From NCBI RefSeq assembly GCF_004962925.1, contig NZ_SUEO01000034.1, positions 1 to 36,462 on the forward strand: DNA of 36,462 bases. Direction: 5' to 3'. Below are positions 16,573 to 25,340 of this stretch, one piece after another (position 1 is the first letter of the stretch; each line of letters begins with the position of its first letter). The DNA is from Mesorhizobium sp. GTDB lineage: Bacteria > Pseudomonadota > Alphaproteobacteria > Rhizobiales > Rhizobiaceae. The position numbers were made by a program, and so were the translations under genes. The notes beneath the pieces are model-generated. The model was not told where the DNA came from. It saw only the letters and a list, made by a program, of their open reading frames with translations, and did not search any database.

Positions 16573-17324
16573 GAAACGGGACTCCGGTAATTTGAAGCAT
16601 CCTAACCTGCGGCCCGCAGAGGCAGGCTGCGGAGTTCATGCCTGGACGGAATTTCCTGCGGTTTGCAGCCCATAGAACAGGCAATTGTTTGCCGAAAAAA
16701 TTCGCCGGGGCCGAACTCGCGTGGCAAGCAGGAGTGCACTTCATCCAGTGTCGTAATCTACGCATGGGCTTTTCGGAACGCGGCGCGCAGTTGTCGACCT
16801 TGATCCCGCAATTCCCTGCCGACATTGCTGGGCCGCACGGGACACCAACCCCCGCGACGGCAATGCCTGTCGCGCACGAATTACCGGACGAAGGGCGTGG
16901 TTGTCTGATCCCGGTTTCTGCGCCGGAACGGGAGCAGAGTGAAATGCCGAACGTGACGTTCTTTTCAGAAGTTCCTGCCGCCCGAGGGCCAAATTTCGAC
17001 GACTATGCGGAAACAAAACAATCAAACTGGCTGAAAGAACGGAGCAACCCTTCCTTATGGCGGGCAAGCTCCAGAGGACTTCCGATAGGCAGGGCTTACG
17101 CTTTCGGAGAGTTCTCCAAGAAAAAGGGAACAGTGTCCGGTATACGGACCGGATTTCATCAAGGGAGCCGCCAGGATGAGCAGAATCCGTTTCTCGCAGC
17201 CTCAGGGCACGAATTGCCGAGATGGCCAGACGACGGCCGCTACGGTGAGGCGCTTCCGCTCAAAGGGCGATGATGCGGTCCGCAACAGCGTGGACCCGCT
17301 CGGTTGAAAGGGGAGGAAATCTCG
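16573..17324. other. 750-base intergenic region between divergent operons
   Basis: No convincing gene. A 211-aa plus-strand frame (16638-17273) is open but has no recognisable fold. A possible 43-aa leader frame runs from ATG 17176 to TGA 17305, just ahead of the ABC ATPase gene. An inverted repeat at 17135-17149 is listed separately. The region should hold the promoters of the DadA-like operon (minus) and of the ABC transporter operon (plus). Confidence 0.5.
17135..17149. promoter_or_regulatory. inverted repeat, candidate operator of the ABC transporter operon
   Basis: GTCCG-GTATA-CGGAC: perfect 5-bp arms with a 5-base centre, about 175 bases before the ATPase start. The GTATAC core resembles sites of GntR-type regulators. 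No GntR gene is in the window, so the assignment is tentative. Confidence 0.3.
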
Positions 17325-18989
17325 ATGGTCCCAAGCATCCAGGCTGTAGCCCCCCACGATGTAGCGCTTTCGGTGCGCGACCTTACGGTGAATCTGCCGG
17401 AAGGCATGGAACGGGCCCATGCCGTCGAGAACATCTCCTTTGATCTGAAACGCGGCCAGATTCTGTGCGTCATTGGCGAGTCCGGATCCGGAAAATCGGT
17501 CACCGCCAATGCCATCATGGGGCTACTGCCTCGGGTGATCCACGTCTCCTCGGGCGCCATCCACCTCGACGGGATGAACATCATAGGCATGCCGTCGGAC
17601 AAGCTGCGCAGCCTGCGCGGCCGGGTGGTGTCGATGATCTTTCAGGATCCGCTGTCAGCGCTCAATCCGTTGATGACCGTGGGCGCACAGATCGACGAGG
17701 TCATGGCGGCACATGGCGTCGGCACACCGAAATCCCGTCGCGGCCGCGCTATCGAGTTGTTGACTGAGGTGGGACTGCCGGACCCTGAACTCATGTACCA
17801 TCAGTATCCGTTCCGCCTCTCCGGCGGGCAGCGGCAGCGGGTGATGATCGCCATGGCGCTGGCACTCGAGCCCACGATCTTGATCGCGGATGAACCGACG
17901 ACCGCGCTCGACGTGACCACCCAGGCGCAGATTCTGGAGTTGATCCGCGAGATTCAGCGACGCAAGGGAATGAGCGTCATGTTCATCACCCATGACTTCG
18001 GGGTGGTGGCCGAGATCGCAGACAGCGTCGTCGTGATGGAGAAGGGCCACATCGTCGAGCAGGGTAGCGCTCAACAGGTTCTGAAGTCGCCTGGCCATCC
18101 CTACACCCGGCGCCTTATCGCAGCCGTCCCGCACCTGACTGGCGAGGACCGCGTTCCTCTCGAGACGGCCAACAAAGCGCCGATCCTGAAGGTCGAAGGC
18201 CTGGTGAAGACCTACCGCAGCGGCAGTTCCCTGTTCGGCTCGCAGCGCGTCGTGCCCGCGGTCAACGAGGTCTCGTTCGATCTGGCGCCCGGGCGCACGC
18301 TGGGCGTTGTGGGCGAAAGCGGTTCCGGCAAATCGTCGCTTGGTCGGCTTTTGATCAAGCTGCTGGACAGCGACGGCGGCGGGATTCTGTTCGAGGGCCG
18401 CGATATCGCCAAGCTCTCCGAAGCCGAGTTCCGCCCGCTGCGGCCGCGGGTCCAGATGATCTTCCAGGATCCCTTCGCCTCGCTCAACCCGCGCTCGACG
18501 ATCGGCCGCATACTGACCGTTGGCCCAGTCGCGCACGGGATGCCCTATGCCCAGGCGCGTGAAGAGGCGAGGGCGCTCCTGGCTCATGTCGGACTCGATG
18601 CCGGCGCCTTTGGTCGCTTTCCGCATGAATTTTCCGGTGGGCAGCGCCAGCGCATCGGCATCGCTCGGGCACTGATGTTCAAGCCGAAGCTGCTGATCGC
18701 CGACGAAGCCGTGTCGGCACTGGACGTATCGATCCAGGCGCAAATCTTGAAGCTGCTGGATCAAATCCAGCGGGAGACCGGTGTTTCGATGATTTTCATC
18801 ACCCACGATCTGCGCGTCGCCAGCCAGATCTGCGACGAAATCGCAGTGATGCAGAAAGGGCGGATCGTGGAATCCGGTCCCCCCTCGCAAATCTTCCTCG
18901 ACCCGCAATCAGCCTACACACGCGAGCTGGTGGCGGCGATTCCTGGAGAGCAGCCGGGATCTACCCGTCCGGTTGCAGCAAATGGGTAA
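17325..18989 (+). CDS. peptide-type ABC transporter ATPase, fused double NBD (DppD-DppF type)
   Basis: 554-aa protein with two complete nucleotide-binding domains in one chain, as in fused Dpp/Opp/Gsi ATPases. First NBD (about residues 15-270): Walker A GESGSGKS, signature LSGGQRQRV, Walker [13 protein letters not shown]. Second NBD (about 290-545): Walker A GESGSGKS, signature FSGGQRQRI, Walker [13 protein letters not shown]. Both carry the short oligopeptide-transporter C-terminal motif ([17 protein letters not shown]). It energises uptake of di/oligopeptides or peptide-like compounds. Start ATG 17325 has GGGGAGGAAA upstream; a TTG at 17304 is less likely. First gene of a five-gene operon. 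Confidence 0.93.
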   Translation: MVPSIQAVAPHDVALSVRDLTVNLPEGMERAHAVENISFDLKRGQILCVIGESGSGKSVTANAIMGLLPRVIHVSSGAIHLDGMNIIGMPSDKLRSLRGRVVSMIFQDPLSALNPLMTVGAQIDEVMAAHGVGTPKSRRGRAIELLTEVGLPDPELMYHQYPFRLSGGQRQRVMIAMALALEPTILIADEPTTALDVTTQAQILELIREIQRRKGMSVMFITHDFGVVAEIADSVVVMEKGHIVEQGSAQQVLKSPGHPYTRRLIAAVPHLTGEDRVPLETANKAPILKVEGLVKTYRSGSSLFGSQRVVPAVNEVSFDLAPGRTLGVVGESGSGKSSLGRLLIKLLDSDGGGILFEGRDIAKLSEAEFRPLRPRVQMIFQDPFASLNPRSTIGRILTVGPVAHGMPYAQAREEARALLAHVGLDAGAFGRFPHEFSGGQRQRIGIARALMFKPKLLIADEAVSALDVSIQAQILKLLDQIQRETGVSMIFITHDLRVASQICDEIAVMQKGRIVESGPPSQIFLDPQSAYTRELVAAIPGEQPGSTRPVAANG

Positions 18990-19027
18990 GAGCCACGGCG
19001 GGTACCGCCAGAACAAGGGGAATTCCA

Positions 19028-20698
19028 ATGACTGAACGCTCAAACACCAAATCAACGTACTCGCGGCGCGATGCATTGCGATTGATGGCGATAGGCGGGG
19101 CTGCAGGCCTCATTGCGCCCAATCTGTTGGGCAAACCCGCCTTCGCCCAGAACCCACCAGCGAGCCCAACCGGCCGCGTCATCGTCGGATTCTCGCAGGA
19201 ACCCACCGTCTTCAATCCACTGATGCCGCATACCGAGTGTGACGACGCTGTGCATTTCTCAGTGTTTGATGCACTCGTTCGAATGGACTCCAAGGGCGTT
19301 CTCCAGCCCAATCTTGTGGTCGAAGTGCCAAGCCAAAAAAACGGCGGCATCTCGGAGGATGGACTTGTGTGGCGCGTCCGCCTGCGTGATGACGTCCGCT
19401 GGCACGACGGCCAACCCTTCACGGCCGAGGACGTGAAGTTCACGCTTGAGCTCATCACCAATCCGAAATTCCGCGCGTGGCGCACGGCGGGCCATTCGCT
19501 GGTGCGCGACATCAAGGTGATCTCGCCGACCGAGCTCACCTGGCGGATGGAGGAGGCTTTCGCCCCCTACCTGTCGTTTCTCGCCGAAACCTTCATGGTT
19601 CCCAAGCACATCCTCGAAAAAGAGGCCGACCCGAACACCGCCGCCTTCAATCAGGCGCCTGTTGGCACTGGCGCATTCAAGTGGGCGCAGCGCATCGCCG
19701 GCGATCACATCGAACTCGTCGCGAACACGGACTATGCCGGGGAGGGTCCCTATTTGGAGCGGCTCGTCTTCAAATACATCCCCGACATGACAGTGCTCTA
19801 CACCCAGTTCAAGAGCGGCGACATTGATCTTGTCGACCAGGCATTCATAACCGCCGACCACTATGAGGAAGCCAGCAAACTACCGGATCGCGCGGTCATG
19901 TTGGAGCGCGGGGCATCGGTCGAGTCGATCTATCTCAATCTTGAGAAGCCGCAATTCAAGGAGCCGGCGGTCCGCCAGGCGCTCTACGCCGCAATAGATA
20001 GGAAAGCGATCCTCGAAGGACTCTATTACGGGGTCCACAACCCCACCGAGACCTTCATGCCGCAGAATTCCTACTATTACAATCCGAACCTGCCGGCGCA
20101 GGAGTTCAACATCGAGCGCGCGCGCCAGATCCTCGACGAGGCCGGCTGGGTACCGGGAGCCGATGGAATACGAGTGAAGGACGGGGTGCGTCTGTCGTTC
20201 GCCAACTCCACCACCTCCGGCAACCACCTGCGCGAGCAGACGCAGCAGTTCTTGCAGCAGACATTCGCCGAGATCGGGGTGGAGATGACCATCTCGAACC
20301 TGCCGGCCGCCGTGATGTGGGGCGATTTCTGGCTCAAATCGCAGTTCGAGTCAGCGATCTCCGGTGTAACCAATGTCATCGCGGGCGACCCCGACGTTTC
20401 CAACCGCCTGCACACCAAGGCGATCGTCGCGAAGGGCGGAAAGGGCTCGAACACAGGCCAATACTCCAACCCGGAGGTCGATGCGCTGCTCGATAAAGGC
20501 ACCCGCACCTTCGACCGGGAAGAGCGGCGCGCCATCTATCTGCGTGTGCAGGAAATTGTTCGTCAGGATCTGCCGTTCCTGCCTCTGTTTGCCTATGCCA
20601 ATGTATTCGGCCGCAAGGAAGGGCTGGAGGGTTTCGAGGCAAATTCCAACGCCCGCGTCGCATCCTGGCATGCTGCCGGATGGCATTGGAAGGGCTGA
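19028..20698 (+). CDS. ABC transporter substrate-binding protein (SBP_bac_5), Tat-exported
   Basis: 556-aa periplasmic binding protein of the peptide/nickel family (SBP_bac_5). Seen: a twin-arginine signal (YSRRDALRLMAIGGAAGLIA, residues 11-30) with a likely cleavage after AFA near residue 40, then the family core LVRMDSKGVLQPNLVVEVPS, RLRDDVRWHDGQPFTAEDV, APVGTGAFKW and AVRQALYAAIDRKAILEG. It determines the specificity of the importer; family members bind di/oligopeptides but also opines, glutathione and amino-compound conjugates. 38 bases after the ATPase gene; GGGGAATTCCA precedes the ATG. Confidence 0.93.
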   Translation: MTERSNTKSTYSRRDALRLMAIGGAAGLIAPNLLGKPAFAQNPPASPTGRVIVGFSQEPTVFNPLMPHTECDDAVHFSVFDALVRMDSKGVLQPNLVVEVPSQKNGGISEDGLVWRVRLRDDVRWHDGQPFTAEDVKFTLELITNPKFRAWRTAGHSLVRDIKVISPTELTWRMEEAFAPYLSFLAETFMVPKHILEKEADPNTAAFNQAPVGTGAFKWAQRIAGDHIELVANTDYAGEGPYLERLVFKYIPDMTVLYTQFKSGDIDLVDQAFITADHYEEASKLPDRAVMLERGASVESIYLNLEKPQFKEPAVRQALYAAIDRKAILEGLYYGVHNPTETFMPQNSYYYNPNLPAQEFNIERARQILDEAGWVPGADGIRVKDGVRLSFANSTTSGNHLREQTQQFLQQTFAEIGVEMTISNLPAAVMWGDFWLKSQFESAISGVTNVIAGDPDVSNRLHTKAIVAKGGKGSNTGQYSNPEVDALLDKGTRTFDREERRAIYLRVQEIVRQDLPFLPLFAYANVFGRKEGLEGFEANSNARVASWHAAGWHWKG

Positions 20699-20707
20699 CA
20701 TACTTAT

Positions 20708-20726
20708 GCCGCCGCCTTGCGGCGGC
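20708..20726 (+). promoter_or_regulatory. intercistronic GC hairpin after the binding-protein gene
   Basis: GCCGCCGC (20708-20715), loop CTT, GCGGCGGC (20719-20726): perfect 8-bp stem located 10 bases after the binding-protein stop and before the permease genes. Such hairpins often protect the upstream message or cause partial termination so that binding protein is made in excess over permease. Confidence 0.6.
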
Positions 20727-20764
20727 GGCCAATCATCGGCGCTGTATTGAAAGAGGAGAGTTGA

Positions 20765-21715
20765 ATGCGCGGCTTCCTGCTCAACCGGCTCTCGCAGAGC
20801 CTTATTCTGCTCCTGATCGTGTCGGTCATCGGGTTCGTCGTCCTGAACCTGCTACCGGGGGGGCCGCTGGCGCAATTCGGGCTCGATCCCGGCATGACGC
20901 AGGACGATCTCGATCGCCTGAAAGAGCAATTGGGGCTGAACCGTCCTCTTTTGATGCAATATCTCGACTGGGCCTGGCGGCTTCTCCAGGGCGACTGGGG
21001 CCACTCCTTCCGCGATGGCGCGCCTGTACTGGCAGTGATTGGCCGGCACGTCTTTGCCACACTGCTGCTGATGGGTACGTCCACTGCGATTGCAATTGCG
21101 ATCGGCACCTGGATCGGCATCCGCGGCGCCACACACCGCTATTCGCTGTTCGACCATATAGCCACGGTCGGAGCCATGGTCGCGCTGTCGATCCCGACCT
21201 TCTGGTTCGGGCTCGTCGGCATCTACATCTTCTCCCTGCGGCTGGGCTGGCTGCCTGCAGGCAACATGTACACGATCGGCGACGGTTCTGTTCTGAACTA
21301 TCTCCACCATTTGATCCTGCCAAGCATCGTGCTGTCGCTGGTGCATGTCGCGATCTGGAGCCGCTACATGCGCACAGCGACGCTCGACGCGATCAGCCAG
21401 GATTTTGTCAAGACCGCACGCGCCAAGGGCCTGAGCGAGCGCCGAGTCATAATGAAGCACGTCGTCGGCAATGCGCTTTTGCCGATGATCACACTGGCTG
21501 GGGTGCAGCTTCCCAGCATCCTGACCGGCGCGCTGGTGACGGAGACAGTGTTTACCTGGCCGGGGATGGGCCGGCTGTTCCTGGACAGCCTCGGCTACAG
21601 CGACTACCCGGTCGTGATGGGACTGCTGATGTTCTCAGCCATCCTCGTCATTCTGGGTAACTTGATCGCAGACATCGCGGTGGCGATCGTCGACCCGCGC
21701 ATTCGTCTGGGTTGA
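20765..21715 (+). CDS. ABC transporter permease (DppB type)
   Basis: 316-aa integral membrane permease. Seen: N-terminal membrane helix (SLILLLIVSVIGFVVLNLLP), about six helices in total, and the EAA loop that docks to the ATPase (KTARAKGLSERRVIMKHVVG, about residues 217-236) followed by LPMITLAGVQLPSILTGALV. GAGGAGAGTTG precedes the ATG. It forms the translocation pore with the DppC-type permease encoded 35 bases downstream. Confidence 0.94.
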   Translation: MRGFLLNRLSQSLILLLIVSVIGFVVLNLLPGGPLAQFGLDPGMTQDDLDRLKEQLGLNRPLLMQYLDWAWRLLQGDWGHSFRDGAPVLAVIGRHVFATLLLMGTSTAIAIAIGTWIGIRGATHRYSLFDHIATVGAMVALSIPTFWFGLVGIYIFSLRLGWLPAGNMYTIGDGSVLNYLHHLILPSIVLSLVHVAIWSRYMRTATLDAISQDFVKTARAKGLSERRVIMKHVVGNALLPMITLAGVQLPSILTGALVTETVFTWPGMGRLFLDSLGYSDYPVVMGLLMFSAILVILGNLIADIAVAIVDPRIRLG

Positions 21716-21750
21716 GCGCGTAACCTCACACCCAACAGGAGGCATCCGAA

Positions 21751-22629
21751 ATGACCGCTCTCGCCGCAAATGCAGGACCAAGCCGCTGGTGGCGCAGCCG
21801 CACCGTGCGCCGTTTCACGAGCCATCATCTGGCGTTGCTTGGGGTGGCGATGATCACACTTCTCACGCTGGCATGCGTCTTCGGCCCTCATCTCCTGCCT
21901 TATGATTCCCTATACATCGATTTGCGCGCCCGCTTTTCACCGCCGCTGACCGGCCACCACTATCTCGGGACCGATCCTTTGGGGCGGGACGTGGCCGCGC
22001 GACTGTTCATGGCGGGGAGGACCTCACTGCTGGTGGCTTTCTTTGCCATGCTGCTGTCGACGCTGATCGGAACTCTCGTCGGCGTGATCGCGGGCTACCG
22101 CGGCGGCTGGATCGGTGCAGCGCTGATGCGCACGGTCGACGGCTTCCTATCATTCCCCTCCATCTTCCTACTGCTTGCCTTGGCCGCGGCACTGAAGCCG
22201 AGCCCTGCTATGGTCACCGTCATCGTCGCCGTCACCAGCTGGATGGAGGTAGCCCGAATTGTCGAGGCCGAGGTGCGGTCATTGCGCGAGCGCGAGTTTG
22301 TGCTGGCGGGGCGCATGCTGGGGCTAAGCGGCACGCACATCATGTTCCGCGAGATACTGCCCAACGCCATGGGACCGATTATCGTTGCTTCCACCTTGAC
22401 GGTGGCGCGCGCCATTCTCATGGAAGCCTACATCAGCTTTCTCGGCTACGGCATCCAGCCGCCACTGCCAAGCTGGGGCAACATGCTCGAGGGCGCCCAG
22501 CAATATCTGGGCAGCGCGCCTTGGCTGGCAATCATTCCCGGAGCGGCAATCACCATCGCGGTAACCAGTTTCAATTTCATTGGTGACGGACTGCGTGACG
22601 CGCTGGACGTCCGGGACGACCATATTTGA
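21751..22629 (+). CDS. ABC transporter permease (DppC type)
   Basis: 292-aa membrane permease with the N-terminal OppC-like segment (RRFTSHHLALLGVAMITLLT), the DppC hallmark HHYLGTDPLGRDVAARL, and the EAA loop EFVLAGRMLGLSGTHIMFRE followed by ILPNAMGPIIV. It pairs with the DppB-type protein. Followed after 55 bases by an FAD oxidoreductase gene on the same strand, tying uptake to oxidation of the imported compound. CAGGAGGCATCCGAA ahead of the ATG is a strong ribosome-binding site. Confidence 0.94.
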   Translation: MTALAANAGPSRWWRSRTVRRFTSHHLALLGVAMITLLTLACVFGPHLLPYDSLYIDLRARFSPPLTGHHYLGTDPLGRDVAARLFMAGRTSLLVAFFAMLLSTLIGTLVGVIAGYRGGWIGAALMRTVDGFLSFPSIFLLLALAAALKPSPAMVTVIVAVTSWMEVARIVEAEVRSLREREFVLAGRMLGLSGTHIMFREILPNAMGPIIVASTLTVARAILMEAYISFLGYGIQPPLPSWGNMLEGAQQYLGSAPWLAIIPGAAITIAVTSFNFIGDGLRDALDVRDDHI

Positions 22630-22684
22630 AGTGCCGCGAGCGATCGCTTTGTTAATCCCTGGAACAGCAAGAGAAGTCAGTCAC

Positions 22685-23995
22685 GTGCAAGAGCCCAAGA
22701 TCGCCGAAAAGAACACGCCATACTGGTGGGAAGCGGCACCCGTCATGCCGCTGCCGCCGCAGCCCTTGGTCAAGAAGCTCGATGTGGTGATCGTCGGCGC
22801 CGGCTACGCCGGCCTTTCGGCCGGGCTTGCGCTGGCGCGCGAAGGACGCTCGGTCGCAGCCTTTGATGCGATGAATCCGGGCGAGGGTGCTTCCACGCGC
22901 AACGGCGGAATTACCAGCGGGAGTATCCGGCCGGACTATGCCACGATCACCCGGCGCTTCGGTGAAGAGAAGGCCATGGCGATCGAGGCCGAGGGCAAGG
23001 TCGCACGCGAATTCCTCTACGAGTTCATCAACACCGAAGGGCTCGACTGCGACTTCCGACTGGTTGGCCAATTCAAAGGCGCTTTCGGATATGAACAGTA
23101 TGTGAAGATGGCGCGCGGCGCCGAGACACTGGCGAAGAAACTGGGGATCGAGTCCTATGCCGTTCCGCATGCCGAGCAGCGAAATTATATCGGCACAAAT
23201 TTCTACCGCGGCGGAACCGTTCGGATGGACATTGGCGGGCTGCACCCCGCAAAATTCCATGCTGAACTCCTGCGGGTGGCGCTCGCATCCGGGTTGACGG
23301 TCCATTCGCACACGGGGGTCAAGTCGATCGAGAGGAATGGTTCGGGCTTCCGCGTCTCGACTTCGGCAGGGACGGTGGATGCACGGCAGGTTCTGGTCTG
23401 TACTAACGGCTATACCGACGGCGCCGCTCCCTTCCTGCGCCGCCGGCTGGTTCCGGTCCGCAGCCGGATCATCGTGACCGAGGAACTTGCGCCCGATGTC
23501 ATGGCGCGACTGATGCCGAAGCTGATGACGATCACCGAAAACCGGCAACTCGGTTTCTATTATCGTCCCTCGCCCGACGGAAAACGCATTCTGCTGGGGG
23601 GCCGTGACAGTTCTCGCGTCGGCGATCCGGCGGCGCCAAAACTTCTCCTACGCAAGGGCTTGGTGAACCTTTTTCCGGAGTTGGAGAACGTGCGCCTTTC
23701 GCATTGCTGGTTCGGCAACGTGGCGATGAACCGCGACATGCTGCCCCGCATCTTCGAGAAGGAGGGTGTGGTCTATGCAACCGGCTTCTGCGGCTCAGGC
23801 GTGGTCTGGGCACCATGGATTGGCATGCGTGCGGCCCACAAGTTGATGGGGCATGGCGAGCAGTCGCGCACGGCGTTCGACTTTCGACCGCCTTCGGCTA
23901 TCCCGCTCTATCGCGGCAATCCGTGGTTCATGCCGGCGATTATCCAGGGCTATCGGTTGCAGGACCGTATCGCCTTCTGGCGTGCCAGCCGCTGA
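22685..23995 (+). CDS. FAD-dependent amine/amino-acid oxidoreductase, paralogue 2 (OrdL/PuuB-like)
   Basis: 436-aa flavoprotein of the DAO superfamily. Seen: N-terminal TPYWWEAAPVMPLPPQP, dinucleotide motif VVIVGAGYAGLSAGLALAREG with AFDA, STRNGGITSGS, and the C-terminal VVYATGFCGSGVVWAPWIG, then NPWFMPAIIQGYRLQDRI. The N-terminal W-rich region and C-terminus resemble gamma-glutamylputrescine oxidase-like enzymes, which oxidise amines to aldehydes. The open frame reaches back into the permease gene; GTG 22685 is chosen because homology starts there and AAGAGAAG lies ahead. It is the last gene of the ABC operon and probably acts first on the imported compound. Confidence 0.86.
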   Translation: MQEPKIAEKNTPYWWEAAPVMPLPPQPLVKKLDVVIVGAGYAGLSAGLALAREGRSVAAFDAMNPGEGASTRNGGITSGSIRPDYATITRRFGEEKAMAIEAEGKVAREFLYEFINTEGLDCDFRLVGQFKGAFGYEQYVKMARGAETLAKKLGIESYAVPHAEQRNYIGTNFYRGGTVRMDIGGLHPAKFHAELLRVALASGLTVHSHTGVKSIERNGSGFRVSTSAGTVDARQVLVCTNGYTDGAAPFLRRRLVPVRSRIIVTEELAPDVMARLMPKLMTITENRQLGFYYRPSPDGKRILLGGRDSSRVGDPAAPKLLLRKGLVNLFPELENVRLSHCWFGNVAMNRDMLPRIFEKEGVVYATGFCGSGVVWAPWIGMRAAHKLMGHGEQSRTAFDFRPPSAIPLYRGNPWFMPAIIQGYRLQDRIAFWRASR

Positions 23996-24091
23996 TACGA
24001 CTGCGGAATCGCGCAGGACACGTTGTTGCCGGAGAGCACTTCAGTACCGTGGCAAAATCCGTCGGGCCGGCACTTGTCGGTGCGAAGCTAA

Positions 24092-25030
24092 TTAGCGGTG
24101 GGACCCGTTTGCGCGGATCAGCGCGTCGGCCATGTAGAGATCCTGTAGCGAGATACCAGAACTGTCGAAGACCGTGATTTCGTTGTCGAAGCGGCGTCCG
24201 TGCGCACGCATTTCAATGACGTCGCCGATTGGTGTTACCGCAAGCACGCCGGTGTCGATCTCGTCGCGCACGTGTTGGAACTCGCCGATCTGGACGGACT
24301 GGGAAAGCAGATCACAAAACAGACGTGCCTTGGGAAATAAGTCGCTCGGCAATTCGCGCTTGCCCGGAGCATCCGACCCCATGCTGACGATATGGGTTCC
24401 GGGCCCCACCCAAGCGGCGTCGAACAGCGGTTCGCGTGAGGGTGTCGCCGTCACCACGATGTCGGCCGCGCGCACGGCTTCTTCGGGCAAGGCAGCGCGC
24501 GCCTCCAGGCCCCTTTCGCCGATCTGATCGACAAGAGCGTCGCGTCGCGGCGAAGGCCGGGCCACGACCAGCACGGTTTCGATTGGGCGGATGCGTACCC
24601 GCGCCATCACTTCGAAGCCCGCTTGGCTGCCTGCGCCGAATATCGCCAGAACCTTGGCTTGCTTCCGGGCAAGAAGATCGGCCGCAACTGCGTCGGCGGC
24701 GGCCGTCCTGTAGGCGTTGACCTTCCCGGCCTCGATTACGGCGCCGAGCCGACCTGTATGCTGATCGAGCAGTACGATGGTTGAGTTGTGGCGCGGAAGG
24801 CCACGTGCCGGGTTGCCCGACCAGAAGGAGCCAATTTTCACTCCGGTCAGGTGGTCCGACGAACCGGATTTGATTGAGAAGGTATTGGTCGCCTCCTGCG
24901 TGCGCCCGAGAACAGCGGGAAAGACCCCGCTCTGCTTGGAAGCTGCGGCCACGAGAGCTTGCCGCGCCGCCTCGAAGGCAAGTTCATGTGTGACGAGGGC
25001 GGCAGACTCCTCTTCGCTGATGTAGATCAT
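24092..25030 (-). CDS. ornithine cyclodeaminase/mu-crystallin family enzyme
   Basis: 312-aa NAD(P)-dependent enzyme of the OCD/mu-crystallin family. Seen: TGVKIGSFWSGNPARGLPRH (substrate-binding Lys), GKVNAYRTAAADAVAADLLA, Rossmann motif LAIFGAGSQAGFEVMARV, and VSMGSDAPGKRELPSDLF (catalytic Asp region). Known members include ornithine cyclodeaminase, alanine dehydrogenase, ketimine reductases and iminosuccinate reductase (BhcD) of the beta-hydroxyaspartate cycle; sequence by eye does not separate these. It is single, convergent with the ABC operon and divergent from the GNAT-DSD operon, so a cyclic imine or imino acid made by the FAD oxidoreductases is a plausible substrate. Confidence 0.88.
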   Translation of the reverse strand: MIYISEEESAALVTHELAFEAARQALVAAASKQSGVFPAVLGRTQEATNTFSIKSGSSDHLTGVKIGSFWSGNPARGLPRHNSTIVLLDQHTGRLGAVIEAGKVNAYRTAAADAVAADLLARKQAKVLAIFGAGSQAGFEVMARVRIRPIETVLVVARPSPRRDALVDQIGERGLEARAALPEEAVRAADIVVTATPSREPLFDAAWVGPGTHIVSMGSDAPGKRELPSDLFPKARLFCDLLSQSVQIGEFQHVRDEIDTGVLAVTPIGDVIEMRAHGRRFDNEITVFDSSGISLQDLYMADALIRANGSHR

Positions 25031-25340
25031 CCAAACTTCCTTGTGAGCATCAAGCCGTTCATCGCTGCAGAGTGTCCCGGCACATGGCGTGGTCAGGCCC
25101 GAGATTACATCGGTGTAGAGGCACGGACGTCACGCCGACTGGCAATCATGATGTGCGACGCAAGGTGGCAGATGAGTAGTTTTCACTCGATTTGCGCCAT
25201 TTTGTATGCCGAGGGACGGGGCCAAAACGAATGATCCCGTCGAGTTAACAGGGCAAAACAGCAGGGAAATCTGCCTGGCAGGCGCGACTTTAAGGTCCGA
25301 CCTTCAAATCGACCTCGGACCAAGAGACAGCGTTGCACTT
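25031..25340. other. intergenic region between divergent OCD and GNAT 3 genes
   Basis: About 310 bases carrying the promoters of both genes. A small inverted repeat AAGGT-CCG-ACCTT lies at 25292-25304. The GNAT frame is open back to 25206 but that part shows no homology to the other two GNATs. Confidence 0.4.

Noticed and set aside
16638..17273. 211-aa plus-strand frame between the DadA-like and importer operons
   Set aside because: No domain, low-complexity composition, no ribosome-binding site; kept only as intergenic description.
17655..18908. 417-aa open frame antisense to the fused ABC ATPase gene
   Set aside because: Long antisense frames are common opposite GC-rich genes; the plus-strand protein has every ABC motif and the antisense translation shows no fold.
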